NCBI GenBank assembly: GCA_037134755.1
Contig: JBAXLO010000063.1
Coordinates: forward strand, 1-21,081
DNA from: JBAXLO01 sp037134755
GTDB lineage: Bacteria > Bacteroidota > Bacteroidia > Bacteroidales > JACABE01
Length of the DNA stretch: 21,081 nucleotides
Reading direction: 5' to 3'
Shown here in pieces: positions 1-7,184 of this stretch. The translations under genes were made by a program, and so were the position numbers. The stretch's first letter is position 1. Every line of letters starts with the position of its first letter. The notes beneath the pieces were generated by a model, which had not been told where the DNA came from, ran no database searches, and saw only the letters and a program-made list of their open reading frames with translations.

Positions 1-42
1 GCTGGTTTATCCTTTTTTATTGTCTCCAATAAATTCTCATAA

Positions 43-912
43 CATATCGGACATAACTACACTATTGTGGAGGGGCTTTATTTCTTCTCCATTCAAAACT
101 TAACCAGTAAAAAGTTTACAATTGCAAGCGGTGCTAACATTGCTTTTAATGGCGATCCTTACAATGCAACTGTAAAGATGAAAGCCGTTTACAACCTTAA
201 GGCTTCTTTGTATCCGGTAATGCTTGCCATCGGTAGCACTGATAAAAAGAAAGTTGCGGTGCAGAGCATCATTAGTATTGATGGTAAGTTGGCTAACCCA
301 AATATTGATTTTGATATCAATTTGCCTAATACTGATCAAGAGATTCGGGATCAGTTCTTTACTTTGGTTGACAAAAATGATAAGAATCAGATGAATCAGC
401 AGACGTTTTCGTTGTTGGTTGTTAATAGTTTTATTTCAAAAGACAGGACTACCTATAGCGCCTCTGTGGGTAGCAGCGTCGGCAATTCATCTGCGGAGAT
501 GATCTCTAACCAAATTAGTAATTGGCTTTCGCAGATCAATAAAGATTTTGACATTAACATAAATTATCGTCCAACAGACCAGTTGACTAATCAGGAACTG
601 CAAGTTATGTTATCGACTCAGATACTTAACGACAGGATTTCGTTAAATGGTAATGCAGTAGTGGGGGGGTCAATTAAAGATCAGGCAAATGGAAGCGCTC
701 AATCGACTACCCAAAATGCAAATAATTTTATTGGTGATGTTAATGCTGAGGTAAAATTAACGGAAGATGGTCGTTTTAAGCTTAAAGTGTTTAACAGATC
801 TAACCAATATGATTTATTAAACAATTATTCGCCTTACACACAGGGTATAGGTATTATGTATCGTCGCGAATTTGATAATATCAGAGAGATATTCAAGAAT
901 CCTATCAAATAA
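43..912 (+). CDS. tamB: TamB C-terminal (DUF490) fragment, 5' truncated by window edge
   Basis: This is the C-terminal end of a TamB-type translocation and assembly protein, an envelope-spanning beta-rich protein that works with a BamA-family partner in outer-membrane assembly or lipid transport. The family signature is visible: a YTIVEGLYFFSIQNL stretch, then KKFTIASGANIAFNGDPYNA, then a run of short beta-type segments, ending in YSPYTQGIGIMYRREFDNI, a usual TamB terminus. Full TamB proteins are well over 1000 residues, so only the last ~290 are here. The first possible start is GTG at 67, but family similarity continues upstream through HIGHNYTI (from 43), so GTG 67 is probably not a real start. 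An in-frame TAA lies at 40-42, and TamB-like residues appear to resume before it (GLSFFIVSNKFS). The break could be a nonsense mutation, a frameshift or poor sequence at a contig end. The family call is firm; the state of the gene is uncertain. Confidence 0.82.
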   Translation, partial: HIGHNYTIVEGLYFFSIQNLTSKKFTIASGANIAFNGDPYNATVKMKAVYNLKASLYPVMLAIGSTDKKKVAVQSIISIDGKLANPNIDFDINLPNTDQEIRDQFFTLVDKNDKNQMNQQTFSLLVVNSFISKDRTTYSASVGSSVGNSSAEMISNQISNWLSQINKDFDININYRPTDQLTNQELQVMLSTQILNDRISLNGNAVVGGSIKDQANGSAQSTTQNANNFIGDVNAEVKLTEDGRFKLKVFNRSNQYDLLNNYSPYTQGIGIMYRREFDNIREIFKNPIK

Positions 913-976
913 GTTCTTCTCTATTTAGTTTCTTTAAACAAACGATTAATAATTTACTTTTTATTGTTAATAATAG

Positions 977-1248
977 GTAGATAACGTAAGTAATTTATGT
1001 TATTTGTTGATGGCGAATTGCATTTTAATTAATGAATGTTGTATTTATATGAAGAAAATGTGCATTAATAGGAAAGATATTTGCTAATATTTGAATGGAT
1101 GTGGTAGCTATTAAAGTGATATTTATATTTATAGCATTGAGGATTCCTTTGTAGAAAAGAAAATGGTATTTCTGTTTTTGTGAATTGTATTTATGTGACG
1201 GAGGAAGACGTTTGTGCAACGAAAATTGTATTTACAGCTTTATGTCTC
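977..1248. repeat. Degenerate ~21-bp tandem array (array C), about 13 units
   Basis: A GTATTT-like core recurs at 1020, 1041, 1062, 1083, 1104, 1125, 1146, 1166, 1187, 1208 and 1228, so the spacing is 21 bp with two steps of 20. Exact or near-exact cores stand at 1041, 1166, 1187 and 1228; the others are diverged. Weaker copies precede at about 977 and 998. The reverse strand is open across 1025-1219 and translates to heptads of the kind INTTFIN and INAHFLH, which simply follows from a 21-nt period. The array is the most decayed of the four in the window. Confidence 0.6.
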
Positions 1249-1257
1249 CATTTTTTT

Positions 1258-1288
1258 TACAACCCCAACTCCTTGAAAAGGGGCTGTA
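1258..1288. repeat. Imperfect hairpin TACAACCCC / GGGGCTGTA
   Basis: Arms 1258-1266 and 1280-1288 pair at eight of nine positions around the loop AACTCCTTGAAAA. An alternative smaller hairpin (CCTT with AAGG) overlaps it. The GC-rich core stands out in an AT-rich spacer. It could be a fragment of a dispersed intergenic repeat or a transcription-end structure between the convergent genes. No T-run follows on the plus strand; on the minus strand the flanking A-run at 1251-1258 lies directly behind it. Confidence 0.4.
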
Positions 1289-1408
1289 AATGAAATTATT
1301 GATTAAAAACAGTTAATAAAAGTAATATATAATAAAGTGCTATAATTATAGAGGTTTGCTATGACAAATTGTTTTTTTGTTTATTATTGAATTAATTTAT
1401 TATTTAAA

Positions 1409-2134
1409 CTATTCTGCTTTGTAAATTTTCTTTTTAATCCAAACCGGTTTCTCATTTGGTTTAATTGCTAGGATATCAATTGGTCCTCCAACAGTTTTTT
1501 CTTTTTGTTGAAATCTCATGGTTTCTATCGTTGTTCTAATCGCGTAAAGCGCAAAATCAATAGCATCCTGTAAAGTAAAGAAATTCCAGGGGATAGGTAT
1601 TGCAGGTAAATCAACCCAATTGCCATTTCTAAAGATCTTAATGTTTTGGATAATTCTTAATAATACTTCCACTTCTCCCCCCCAGTTAGCACCATAATCA
1701 ATTTTATTATTAGGAACATTAACTCTGGTAGTGATAGCATTGTGGATATCGAGATGGTAAACGTGCTGAACAGAGATACCATTCTCGAATTTATATCCTG
1801 CAGTATAGAAATTGATCTTAGGCATGTTAAATCTTTCGCCAAAAAAGTCATGTAATAGCATTGGTATCTGATCAATCTCGGTATTATCATTTATCTTTTC
1901 TTCGATAAACTGATTGATAAAACCCGAAATAGGAATACCATTGACATCTGCTGCTCCAAATACTCCTAAACCAAATTTATCTTTTAATACAAAAACCTTA
2001 TTATTAGAGTCTGACGCCGTGATTGAATGAGTTGTTATATCAGCACCCAGTTGGCTCGACCAATTGAGAGTTAATCGGCTATCACCTGCAATTATGATGC
2101 CTTCGGGTACATAAAGTGTTAATAGTAATGACAT
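1409..2134 (-). CDS. Ntn-hydrolase fold, proteasome-like protein, 241 aa
   Basis: The N-terminus, PEGIIIAGDSRLT, has the form of proteasome beta and HslV-type Ntn hydrolases (strand, then A-x-D-S-R). Aligned on that motif, the catalytic Asp would be D18, the Lys K46 (NNKVF), and the residue matching Thr1 would be S2, exposed if Met1 is removed. The 20S family is the nearest recognisable relative. The rest includes GANWGGE, WNFFTLQDAIDFA and KTVGGPIDILAI, which I recall from uncharacterised bacterial proteins of this length. No signal peptide is seen, so a cytoplasmic role is likely. The gene stands alone, convergent with tamB, and has its own promoter box 22 bp upstream. Substrate and function are unknown. 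The fold call is fairly sure; the catalytic assignment is inference. Confidence 0.75.
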   Translation of the reverse strand: MSLLLTLYVPEGIIIAGDSRLTLNWSSQLGADITTHSITASDSNNKVFVLKDKFGLGVFGAADVNGIPISGFINQFIEEKINDNTEIDQIPMLLHDFFGERFNMPKINFYTAGYKFENGISVQHVYHLDIHNAITTRVNVPNNKIDYGANWGGEVEVLLRIIQNIKIFRNGNWVDLPAIPIPWNFFTLQDAIDFALYAIRTTIETMRFQQKEKTVGGPIDILAIKPNEKPVWIKKKIYKAE

Positions 2135-2156
2135 ATTGTTTATTTATAATTTTCAA

Positions 2157-2164
2157 CAAACTTA
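2157..2164 (-). promoter_or_regulatory. Candidate -7 box TAAGTTTG for the Ntn-hydrolase gene
   Basis: On the minus strand TAAGTTTG matches the Bacteroidota -7 consensus TAnnTTTG and lies 22 bp from the ATG at 2134. No clear TTTG is seen at -33; a TTTAG lies at about the right distance. Confidence 0.55.
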
Positions 2165-2244
2165 ATAAAAACTTTTTAATCTAAACCATTAGTAATAACA
2201 AAATATTATTATTAATGATAAACCACAGTAAATAAGCCTTAAAA

Positions 2245-2402
2245 TCATTTCGACGATCAACATTGCTATTTCGATAATTAACATTTCCAATTCGATAATT
2301 AATATTGTCATTTCGATGATTAATTTGCCATTTCGATGATCAAAATTGCCATCTCGATGATCAAAAATGCCATTTCGATGATCAACATTGCCATTTCGAT
2401 GA
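2245..2402. repeat. 21-bp tandem array (array A), 8 units
   Basis: The core TTTCGATGATCAA with ATTGCCA recurs with TCGA at 2250, 2271, 2292, 2313, 2333, 2354, 2375 and 2396, giving steps of 21, 21, 21, 20, 21, 21 and 21. The right-hand units are almost identical and the left-hand ones diverge, so the array probably grew or was homogenised from the right. The minus strand is open and reads as heptads such as HRNGNVD and HRDGNFD. Codon phase shifts at the 20-bp step, so the two halves of that reading frame give unrelated heptads, which argues against a protein. GCCTTAA occurs on both sides (2236-2242 and 2404-2410). Confidence 0.85.
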
Positions 2403-2434
2403 TGCCTTAAGTGCACATAAGGTATCATCGAAAT
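2393..2434. repeat. Hairpin closing array A, 17-bp arms
   Basis: ATTTCGATGATGCCTTA (2393-2409) and TAAGGTATCATCGAAAT (2418-2434) pair with a single mismatch around an 8-nt loop, AGTGCACA. The left arm is the last unit of the 21-bp array, so the array ends in an inverted copy of its own unit. No T-run follows, so it is not a typical terminator. Confidence 0.8.
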
Positions 2435-2640
2435 GTCATTACAAATCATTAAAAGTCAATCTTATTTTAATGATATTATTTATCTTTTAATGAATAACAG
2501 ATATGATTACAATCAAATAAATAAATTTTGAAAAAAAAGTCCTTATTAAAATAAAATAATACATCGATTTCTTTTTTATGAAGGCTAAATTTATAAAATT
2601 ATTGTTTTTTCTTTTGGTATGATAAAAGAAAATTATACCA
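2435..2640. other. AT-rich spacer, no gene seen
   Basis: The stretch between the array A hairpin and the tricorn terminator has no convincing reading frame. Two overlapping small inverted repeats occur near its end: TTTTCTTTT with AAAAGAAAA around 2607-2632, and TTGGTAT (2614-2620) with ATACCAA (2635-2641). They cannot both form. Their role is unknown. Confidence 0.5.
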
Positions 2641-2685
2641 ATAAACATAAAACAAAAGAGACTGCCAAATAAATGACAGTCTCTT
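2641..2685 (-). terminator. Intrinsic terminator of the tricorn protease gene
   Basis: On the minus strand the arms AAGAGACTG (2685-2677) and CAGTCTCTT (2664-2656) form a 9-bp stem, extended by two pairs after one mismatch. A T-rich tail (TTTTGTTTTATGTTTATT) follows. It lies about 50 bp after the stop codon, just beyond the 9-bp repeats. Confidence 0.8.
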
Positions 2686-2694
2686 GTATTATAA

Positions 2695-2730
2695 CTCAAG
2701 GCACTCCAAGTACTCAAGGCACTCTAAGTA
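2695..2730 (-). repeat. 18-bp direct repeat built of 9-bp AAGTACT-like units, after the tricorn stop
   Basis: The copies 2695-2712 and 2713-2730 differ at one base. Each splits into two 9-bp halves related to CAAGTACTC. In gene orientation the units read GTACTTAGA, GTGCCTTGA, GTACTTGGA, GTGCCTTGA. They start within 10 bp of the TAA (2738-2740) and end before the terminator, so they should lie in the mRNA 3' end. The same kind of repeat follows two other genes in the window. Confidence 0.75.
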
Positions 2731-2737
2731 CTTCTTC

Positions 2738-5700
2738 TTACTTACTCTTGTCAGGATAAGGAGGAACCGGAGGAATAATAGGAGGATTGTTCTTAAGTTC
2801 ATCAAGCACAACTTCAATAGCTTTGTTAAGCTGTTCGTCTTCTCCAATATATTCTTTAGCAGGATCATTATCAACCCTAATATCAGGATCAACACCACGA
2901 CCTTCAATTACAAATTCTTTTCCATCTTTATCATAATGAGCAAATTCAGGCTTGGTTAAAGTGCCGCCATCAATAAAAGGCAAAGAACCTCTGATGCCAA
3001 CAACACCTCCCCAGGTACGCAAACCTATTGCTTTACCGATCTTTAAAGCCTTAAATTGATAAGGGAACAAATCGCCATCAGAAGCTGAATACTGGTCAAT
3101 CAAAATTACTTTAGGACCCACTTGAAAGTCCTGACGAGCAGGCTCGGGAGCAGTATTACGACTAACACTCATCAAAACTAATTCGCGATGCAATCTTTCG
3201 ATAATCATAGGAGACACATTGCCACCACCATTGCCACGATCATCAATAATTAAAGCTTTTTTACTTAATTGAGGATAAAAATGCTTTACAAATTCATTTA
3301 AGCCTTCAACACCCATGTCTGGGATATGTATGTAACCTACCTGTCCGTTAGTAGCTTTGTTAACTTTATCAATATTATTCTGCACCCAGTTGTAGTAATA
3401 TAAACCTTCTTCATTAGCTGTAGGGATAACTATTTCCTTATGGCTTCCACTTTCGTTGGCCGAAGAGTTAATAGTAAGCTCAACTTGTTTGCCGGCAGTA
3501 TTTACCAAAGCTTCATAAATATCATTCATGTCTTTGGTAGTTTTACCATTAACAGCAATAATATAATCACCTTCTTTAACATTAACACCAAGTTCGGTTA
3601 ATGGCGAACGCGCATTATCATCCCAATTCTCACCCTTTAATATCTTGTCAATCTTATAATAACCGGAAGCATCCCTGCTTATCTTGCCACCAAGCAAACC
3701 TGTTTTGATACGAGGAGCATCCTTCTTATCGCCACCACCTACATAAGCATGACCAATATTTAATTCTCCAATCATCTCACCAATAAGATAGTTAAGGTCG
3801 TTACGATTGTTTACAAAAGGCAATAAAACAGCATACTTATCATGCATAGCTTTCCAGTTTACACCATGCATATTCTTATCATAAAAGAAATATTCCATCT
3901 GACGCCAAGCTTCGTTATATATCTGACTCCATTCGGCTTTAAGGTCAACTATAACTTTCATGTTTGATAAGTCTACATTATCTTTAGTATCAATTCTGCC
4001 TCTGGGCAAATCAATAATACTGTAACTACCACCGGTCATAATCAACATCTTCTTTAAATCAGCAGATATTTCATAACCATTAACATCACCAATATTAGTT
4101 TCTTTTTGATCCTTTAAATTATAAGTATATAATGACGTGCGGTGATCGCCTCTAGAGCGTCTTTGATAATAAACAGTTCCATCAATACAATTGATATTCC
4201 AGTAACTGGAAGCATCGCCCGGCAAAGCAACTATTCTTTCAATAATGCCATCAATATCAACCTTTATTGTCTTGTCAGCTTTTGCATCTTTATCATCTTT
4301 TTTGTCATCTTTCTTTTTAGTATCCTCTTTTTTATCATCTGAAGTCTTTATACTTACTTCATCGTTAACTGGTTCAAAAGGAGACTTGGTAGCTTTAGCC
4401 AAAGTAACAAAATATATTTTGCTCATATCCACATAAGCATGATTCCACTCCGTCCAGCTATAGATTGGATTAAAATCACGATTAGATGTAAAGAACAAAT
4501 ACTTACCATCGTTGCTGAAAACAGGGCTGCTGCAATCATACCAACCATCAGTAACAGGATATTTATTTTTAGAAGCTAATTCATAAAGATAAACCTTTGA
4601 TTGTGTACTTCTATCAGGCCTAACAAAAGTAATCCATTTACTATCCGGAGCCCAATCGAATTCATTAAACTCACCATCAGTGGAAATATCAACTTGAGTT
4701 ACATTTTTTGTATCAATATCAACATATTGTAAACGCAACATCTTATCACTCCAAAGGATCTTCTTACTATCAGGAGACCAGATAATAGAATACTTATAAG
4801 TATCAACATTCTTTGTAATCTGAATAGCCTTCAGACTGCCATCCTGAGCGGTGATATATATTTCATCCTCACCGGTTGCATCCGAAACGTAAGCAATATA
4901 TTTGCCATCAGGCGACCATGCAACATTACGTTCGTGAACTCCTGAAGTTTGAGTTATGTTTTTAGTAATACCTGTCTTCGCAGGAACAGTCCAAACATCA
5001 CCTCTGGCTCCGAAAGCTATACGTTTGCCATCAGGCGCTAATGAATGAGAATTAATAAAACGGGAAGCATCTTTCATTTGAGTGCGTCCTGTAACAAAAT
5101 CCTCAGCAATACGGATATTAACCTTGTTATATTTCTCGGTAGTAAAATCAAAAACGTATAGATAACCGCTATTTTCAAATATAATAGCATCATCACCCAT
5201 AGATGGGAATTTGATATCATAATCATTGAAGGTTGTAAGTTTACGAGTCTGTTTTGAAGTAGTATTGTAAACAAATAAATTCATAGTACGATCACGGTCA
5301 GATAGAAAATAGATATTATCATCATGCCACATAGGCTGAATGTCCTGAGCATTATTGTTGGTAATATTCTCAATCTTCTTAGTTTTGAAATCATATATCC
5401 AGATATCATCTGCCATACCACCTTTATAATATTTCCATGTACGGAATTCCCTGAACACACGGTTGTAAGCAAGCTTACTCTTGTCGGGAGAATAGCTACA
5501 GAAACCTCCAACAGGCAAAGGCAATTCTTCAGACAAGCCTCCATTTGTTTTAGCAACAAACAACTGTCCTTTAAAATCATTAAAGCTTTGCTTACGCGAA
5601 CGGTACACAATACTATTGTTATCACGCCAGTTCATAACAATATTGTTAGGCCCCATACGGTCAGAGATATCATCTCTGCCAAGAGTGGCAGTATATGTTA

Positions 5701-6004
5701 GTCTCTTTGGAATTCCCCCTTCAGCAGGCATCAGATAAACTTCAGTATTACCGTCATATTGAGCGGTAAAAGCTATTTGTTTGCCATCAGGAGAGAACTT
5801 TGAAAACATCTCATAGCCTCCGTCGTTGGTAAGTTTACGTGCTAATCCACCTGTGCGATCAACTGTGTACAAGTCGCCGGCATAGCTAAACACAATCTTG
5901 TTCCCATGAATAGTTGGGAAACGCATTAGTCTGGCTTCATCCTGAGCAGAAATCCGGATGGCGACAGCTAATAATAAGATAATTGATAAAATAATTTTTT
6001 TCAT
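2738..6004 (-). CDS. Secreted tricorn-type protease, S41 family, 1088 aa
   Basis: The protein starts with a signal peptide (MKKIILSIILLLAVAIRISAQ), so it acts in the periplasm or beyond. Residues ~25-550 carry PD40/WD40-like beta-propeller repeats (SPDGKxIAF, SPDGKYIAYVS, SPDSKKILW). A Lys/Asp-rich linker lies at ~555-580 and a further propeller part follows. A tricorn-type helical and PDZ region (NVKEGDYIIAVNGK) precedes the S41 catalytic domain. By comparison with archaeal tricorn the nucleophile is S975 in YSASDGD, the histidine H752 in NIGHAY, and the glutamate E1034 in EGRGVDPD. The position of tricorn's Ser745 is Gly751 here. Tricorn-type enzymes cut peptides, the propellers acting as gates. 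The length is normal for the family. The start is the only ATG preceding the signal peptide. The gene is monocistronic, with its own terminator. Confidence 0.93.
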   Translation of the reverse strand: MKKIILSIILLLAVAIRISAQDEARLMRFPTIHGNKIVFSYAGDLYTVDRTGGLARKLTNDGGYEMFSKFSPDGKQIAFTAQYDGNTEVYLMPAEGGIPKRLTYTATLGRDDISDRMGPNNIVMNWRDNNSIVYRSRKQSFNDFKGQLFVAKTNGGLSEELPLPVGGFCSYSPDKSKLAYNRVFREFRTWKYYKGGMADDIWIYDFKTKKIENITNNNAQDIQPMWHDDNIYFLSDRDRTMNLFVYNTTSKQTRKLTTFNDYDIKFPSMGDDAIIFENSGYLYVFDFTTEKYNKVNIRIAEDFVTGRTQMKDASRFINSHSLAPDGKRIAFGARGDVWTVPAKTGITKNITQTSGVHERNVAWSPDGKYIAYVSDATGEDEIYITAQDGSLKAIQITKNVDTYKYSIIWSPDSKKILWSDKMLRLQYVDIDTKNVTQVDISTDGEFNEFDWAPDSKWITFVRPDRSTQSKVYLYELASKNKYPVTDGWYDCSSPVFSNDGKYLFFTSNRDFNPIYSWTEWNHAYVDMSKIYFVTLAKATKSPFEPVNDEVSIKTSDDKKEDTKKKDDKKDDKDAKADKTIKVDIDGIIERIVALPGDASSYWNINCIDGTVYYQRRSRGDHRTSLYTYNLKDQKETNIGDVNGYEISADLKKMLIMTGGSYSIIDLPRGRIDTKDNVDLSNMKVIVDLKAEWSQIYNEAWRQMEYFFYDKNMHGVNWKAMHDKYAVLLPFVNNRNDLNYLIGEMIGELNIGHAYVGGGDKKDAPRIKTGLLGGKISRDASGYYKIDKILKGENWDDNARSPLTELGVNVKEGDYIIAVNGKTTKDMNDIYEALVNTAGKQVELTINSSANESGSHKEIVIPTANEEGLYYYNWVQNNIDKVNKATNGQVGYIHIPDMGVEGLNEFVKHFYPQLSKKALIIDDRGNGGGNVSPMIIERLHRELVLMSVSRNTAPEPARQDFQVGPKVILIDQYSASDGDLFPYQFKALKIGKAIGLRTWGGVVGIRGSLPFIDGGTLTKPEFAHYDKDGKEFVIEGRGVDPDIRVDNDPAKEYIGEDEQLNKAIEVVLDELKNNPPIIPPVPPYPDKSK

Positions 6005-6304
6005 TGATATACTTTTAATTGATATGTTTACATGTTTTGAAATAATCTACAATTTTACAACAAATATTCTGAATAGAATCATTTATTAAGATTAATTAAG
6101 TTTTTAATCATCGGAACAATATTTCTACAACTTTGTTATTTAGTATGTATTTATTAAAATAATGAACAGTTTCAAATTATTTAACATGATGTTAGACGAT
6201 CATCTTATAATGGAAGTTACAAATTGTTTATATCTTTAATAAAATATAAATAGTTAGTTTGCAACACTACTAAAATACTAATATTATATTATAATACAGA
6301 GATT
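6005..6304. promoter_or_regulatory. Divergent promoter region, tricorn gene / ferredoxin gene
   Basis: This 300-bp AT-rich region separates two divergent starts and must hold both promoters. For the rightward gene the closest -7 candidate is TTAGTTTG (6254-6261), one base off TAnnTTTG and about 43 bp before the ATG. No good match was found for the leftward gene. A small palindrome, AACATGATGTT, lies near 6183-6193. No tandem repeat with a 7-, 9- or 21-bp period was seen. Confidence 0.4.
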
Positions 6305-7162
6305 ATGCTCAAAACAGATAGAGAATTTAAACTGACAGTAATCAATTTAAATACAGAGCTTAATTCGTCTGTAATTACCTTATCCCTATTCACTTTACTA
6401 CGCAATTCTATTCAAAGAAAAGTTCATCTTATAAATGCTTATTTCAATAATGGATTTATTAAAGATGATGCTGATAATATGACCTGCTCTGTTATTCATT
6501 TCAATATCCCATATTTAAATAAGATTAAATGCTCTTATTGTGGCAGATGCATTACTTATTGTAGTAAAGGAGCTCGTGATTTGATAAGAGAAATTCCTAG
6601 TGTTACTGTTGATAAACATAAGTGTCAAGGTTGTTTGAAATGTGCCAGAAGCTGTACTGTTAACGCAATTACTACTCAGGAAATTGAAGTTGGGTCTGTT
6701 TTTAAAACAGTGATTGATAATGGTTCCTCTATTCAATCAGGTACTCACAAATTTGGTGAGAATTATGATGTGCATATATTTAAGGAAATGAATTCTGGGG
6801 TTGATGAATTGGAATCTATTATTTATGAAGTGCCTTATCAATCAGCATCTATAAGTCGCAAAGCTATTACTTATTCTGATGTAATTTTTGTTACGCTGCC
6901 TCATTATTCTAATCTTGATGATGAAATGTTAGCTATTTTATATTTTATTCATAAACTTAATAAGAAGATTATCTTGTTGAAAAAGACGAATACAGATAAT
7001 TCTTTTAAGATACCAGATTTCATGCACAATGCTGAAATACTATATTATAACGAGCTCCTTACTCCCAAAGATGAAGAAAATTTGAATAAAAGTTTTACTA
7101 AAATATTAAATAAACCTTTATCAACAAAAGTAAAAGAAGTTAAAAATATCAGCACCGATTAG
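6305..7162 (+). CDS. Double [4Fe-4S] ferredoxin protein with degenerate MinD-like ATPase halves
   Basis: Eight cysteines form two classical clusters, CSYCGRCITYC (C76, C79, C82, C86) and CQGCLKCARSC (C107, C110, C113, C117), so two [4Fe-4S] centres are expected. The flanks resemble a MinD/Mrp-family ATPase with a ferredoxin insertion. FKLTVINLNTELNSSVITLS aligns with the strand and P-loop, and HLINAYFN with the usual LIDADVE. IIYEVPYQ, SDVIFVTLP and KKIILLKK match the later strands. The P-loop glycines and lysines (KGGTGKTT in the family) are absent, so ATP binding is probably lost. The role is unknown; electron transfer or scaffold are options. It lies 22 bp upstream of the ABC exporter on the same strand. 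Ferredoxin clusters are sure; the ATPase ancestry is inference. Confidence 0.75.
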   Translation: MLKTDREFKLTVINLNTELNSSVITLSLFTLLRNSIQRKVHLINAYFNNGFIKDDADNMTCSVIHFNIPYLNKIKCSYCGRCITYCSKGARDLIREIPSVTVDKHKCQGCLKCARSCTVNAITTQEIEVGSVFKTVIDNGSSIQSGTHKFGENYDVHIFKEMNSGVDELESIIYEVPYQSASISRKAITYSDVIFVTLPHYSNLDDEMLAILYFIHKLNKKIILLKKTNTDNSFKIPDFMHNAEILYYNELLTPKDEENLNKSFTKILNKPLSTKVKEVKNISTD

Positions 7163-7171
7163 ATTTTATTT

Positions 7172-7179
7172 TACCTTTG
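7172..7179 (+). promoter_or_regulatory. -7 box TACCTTTG directly before the ABC exporter start
   Basis: TACCTTTG fits TAnnTTTG exactly and ends only 5 bp before the ATG at 7185. Transcription would begin at or next to the A of the ATG, giving a leaderless mRNA. No TTTG is seen 19-21 bp upstream. The same nonamer, TACCTTTGC, precedes cvfB and uvrA. Confidence 0.55.
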
Positions 7180-7184
7180 CACTC

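Larger units (their letters stand above)
913..1408. other. Convergent intergenic spacer with degenerate repeats
   Basis: The spacer between two convergent genes contains no convincing gene. It holds the degenerate 21-bp array (977-1248), a CCCC/GGGG hairpin (1258-1288), and a weak A/T-only hairpin near 950-975 that could end the tamB transcript. The stretch 1290-1408 is AT-rich with nothing recognised beyond a T-run near 1372-1380. Confidence 0.6.

Noticed and set aside
1025..1219. Minus-strand 64-aa frame
   Set aside because: It only follows the degenerate 21-bp array C, and its heptads are poorly conserved.
2236..2410. Array A as an inserted mobile element with GCCTTAA target duplications
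   Set aside because: The 7-bp match could be chance, the second copy is part of the hairpin arm, and there is no transposase.
2189..2449. Minus-strand 86-aa frame with HRNGNVD heptads
   Set aside because: It is a by-product of the 21-bp array A; the 20-bp step shifts the phase so the two halves give unrelated heptads, and no start signal is seen.
5324..5701. 125-aa plus-strand frame
   Set aside because: It lies antisense within the tricorn propeller coding region and has no domain features.
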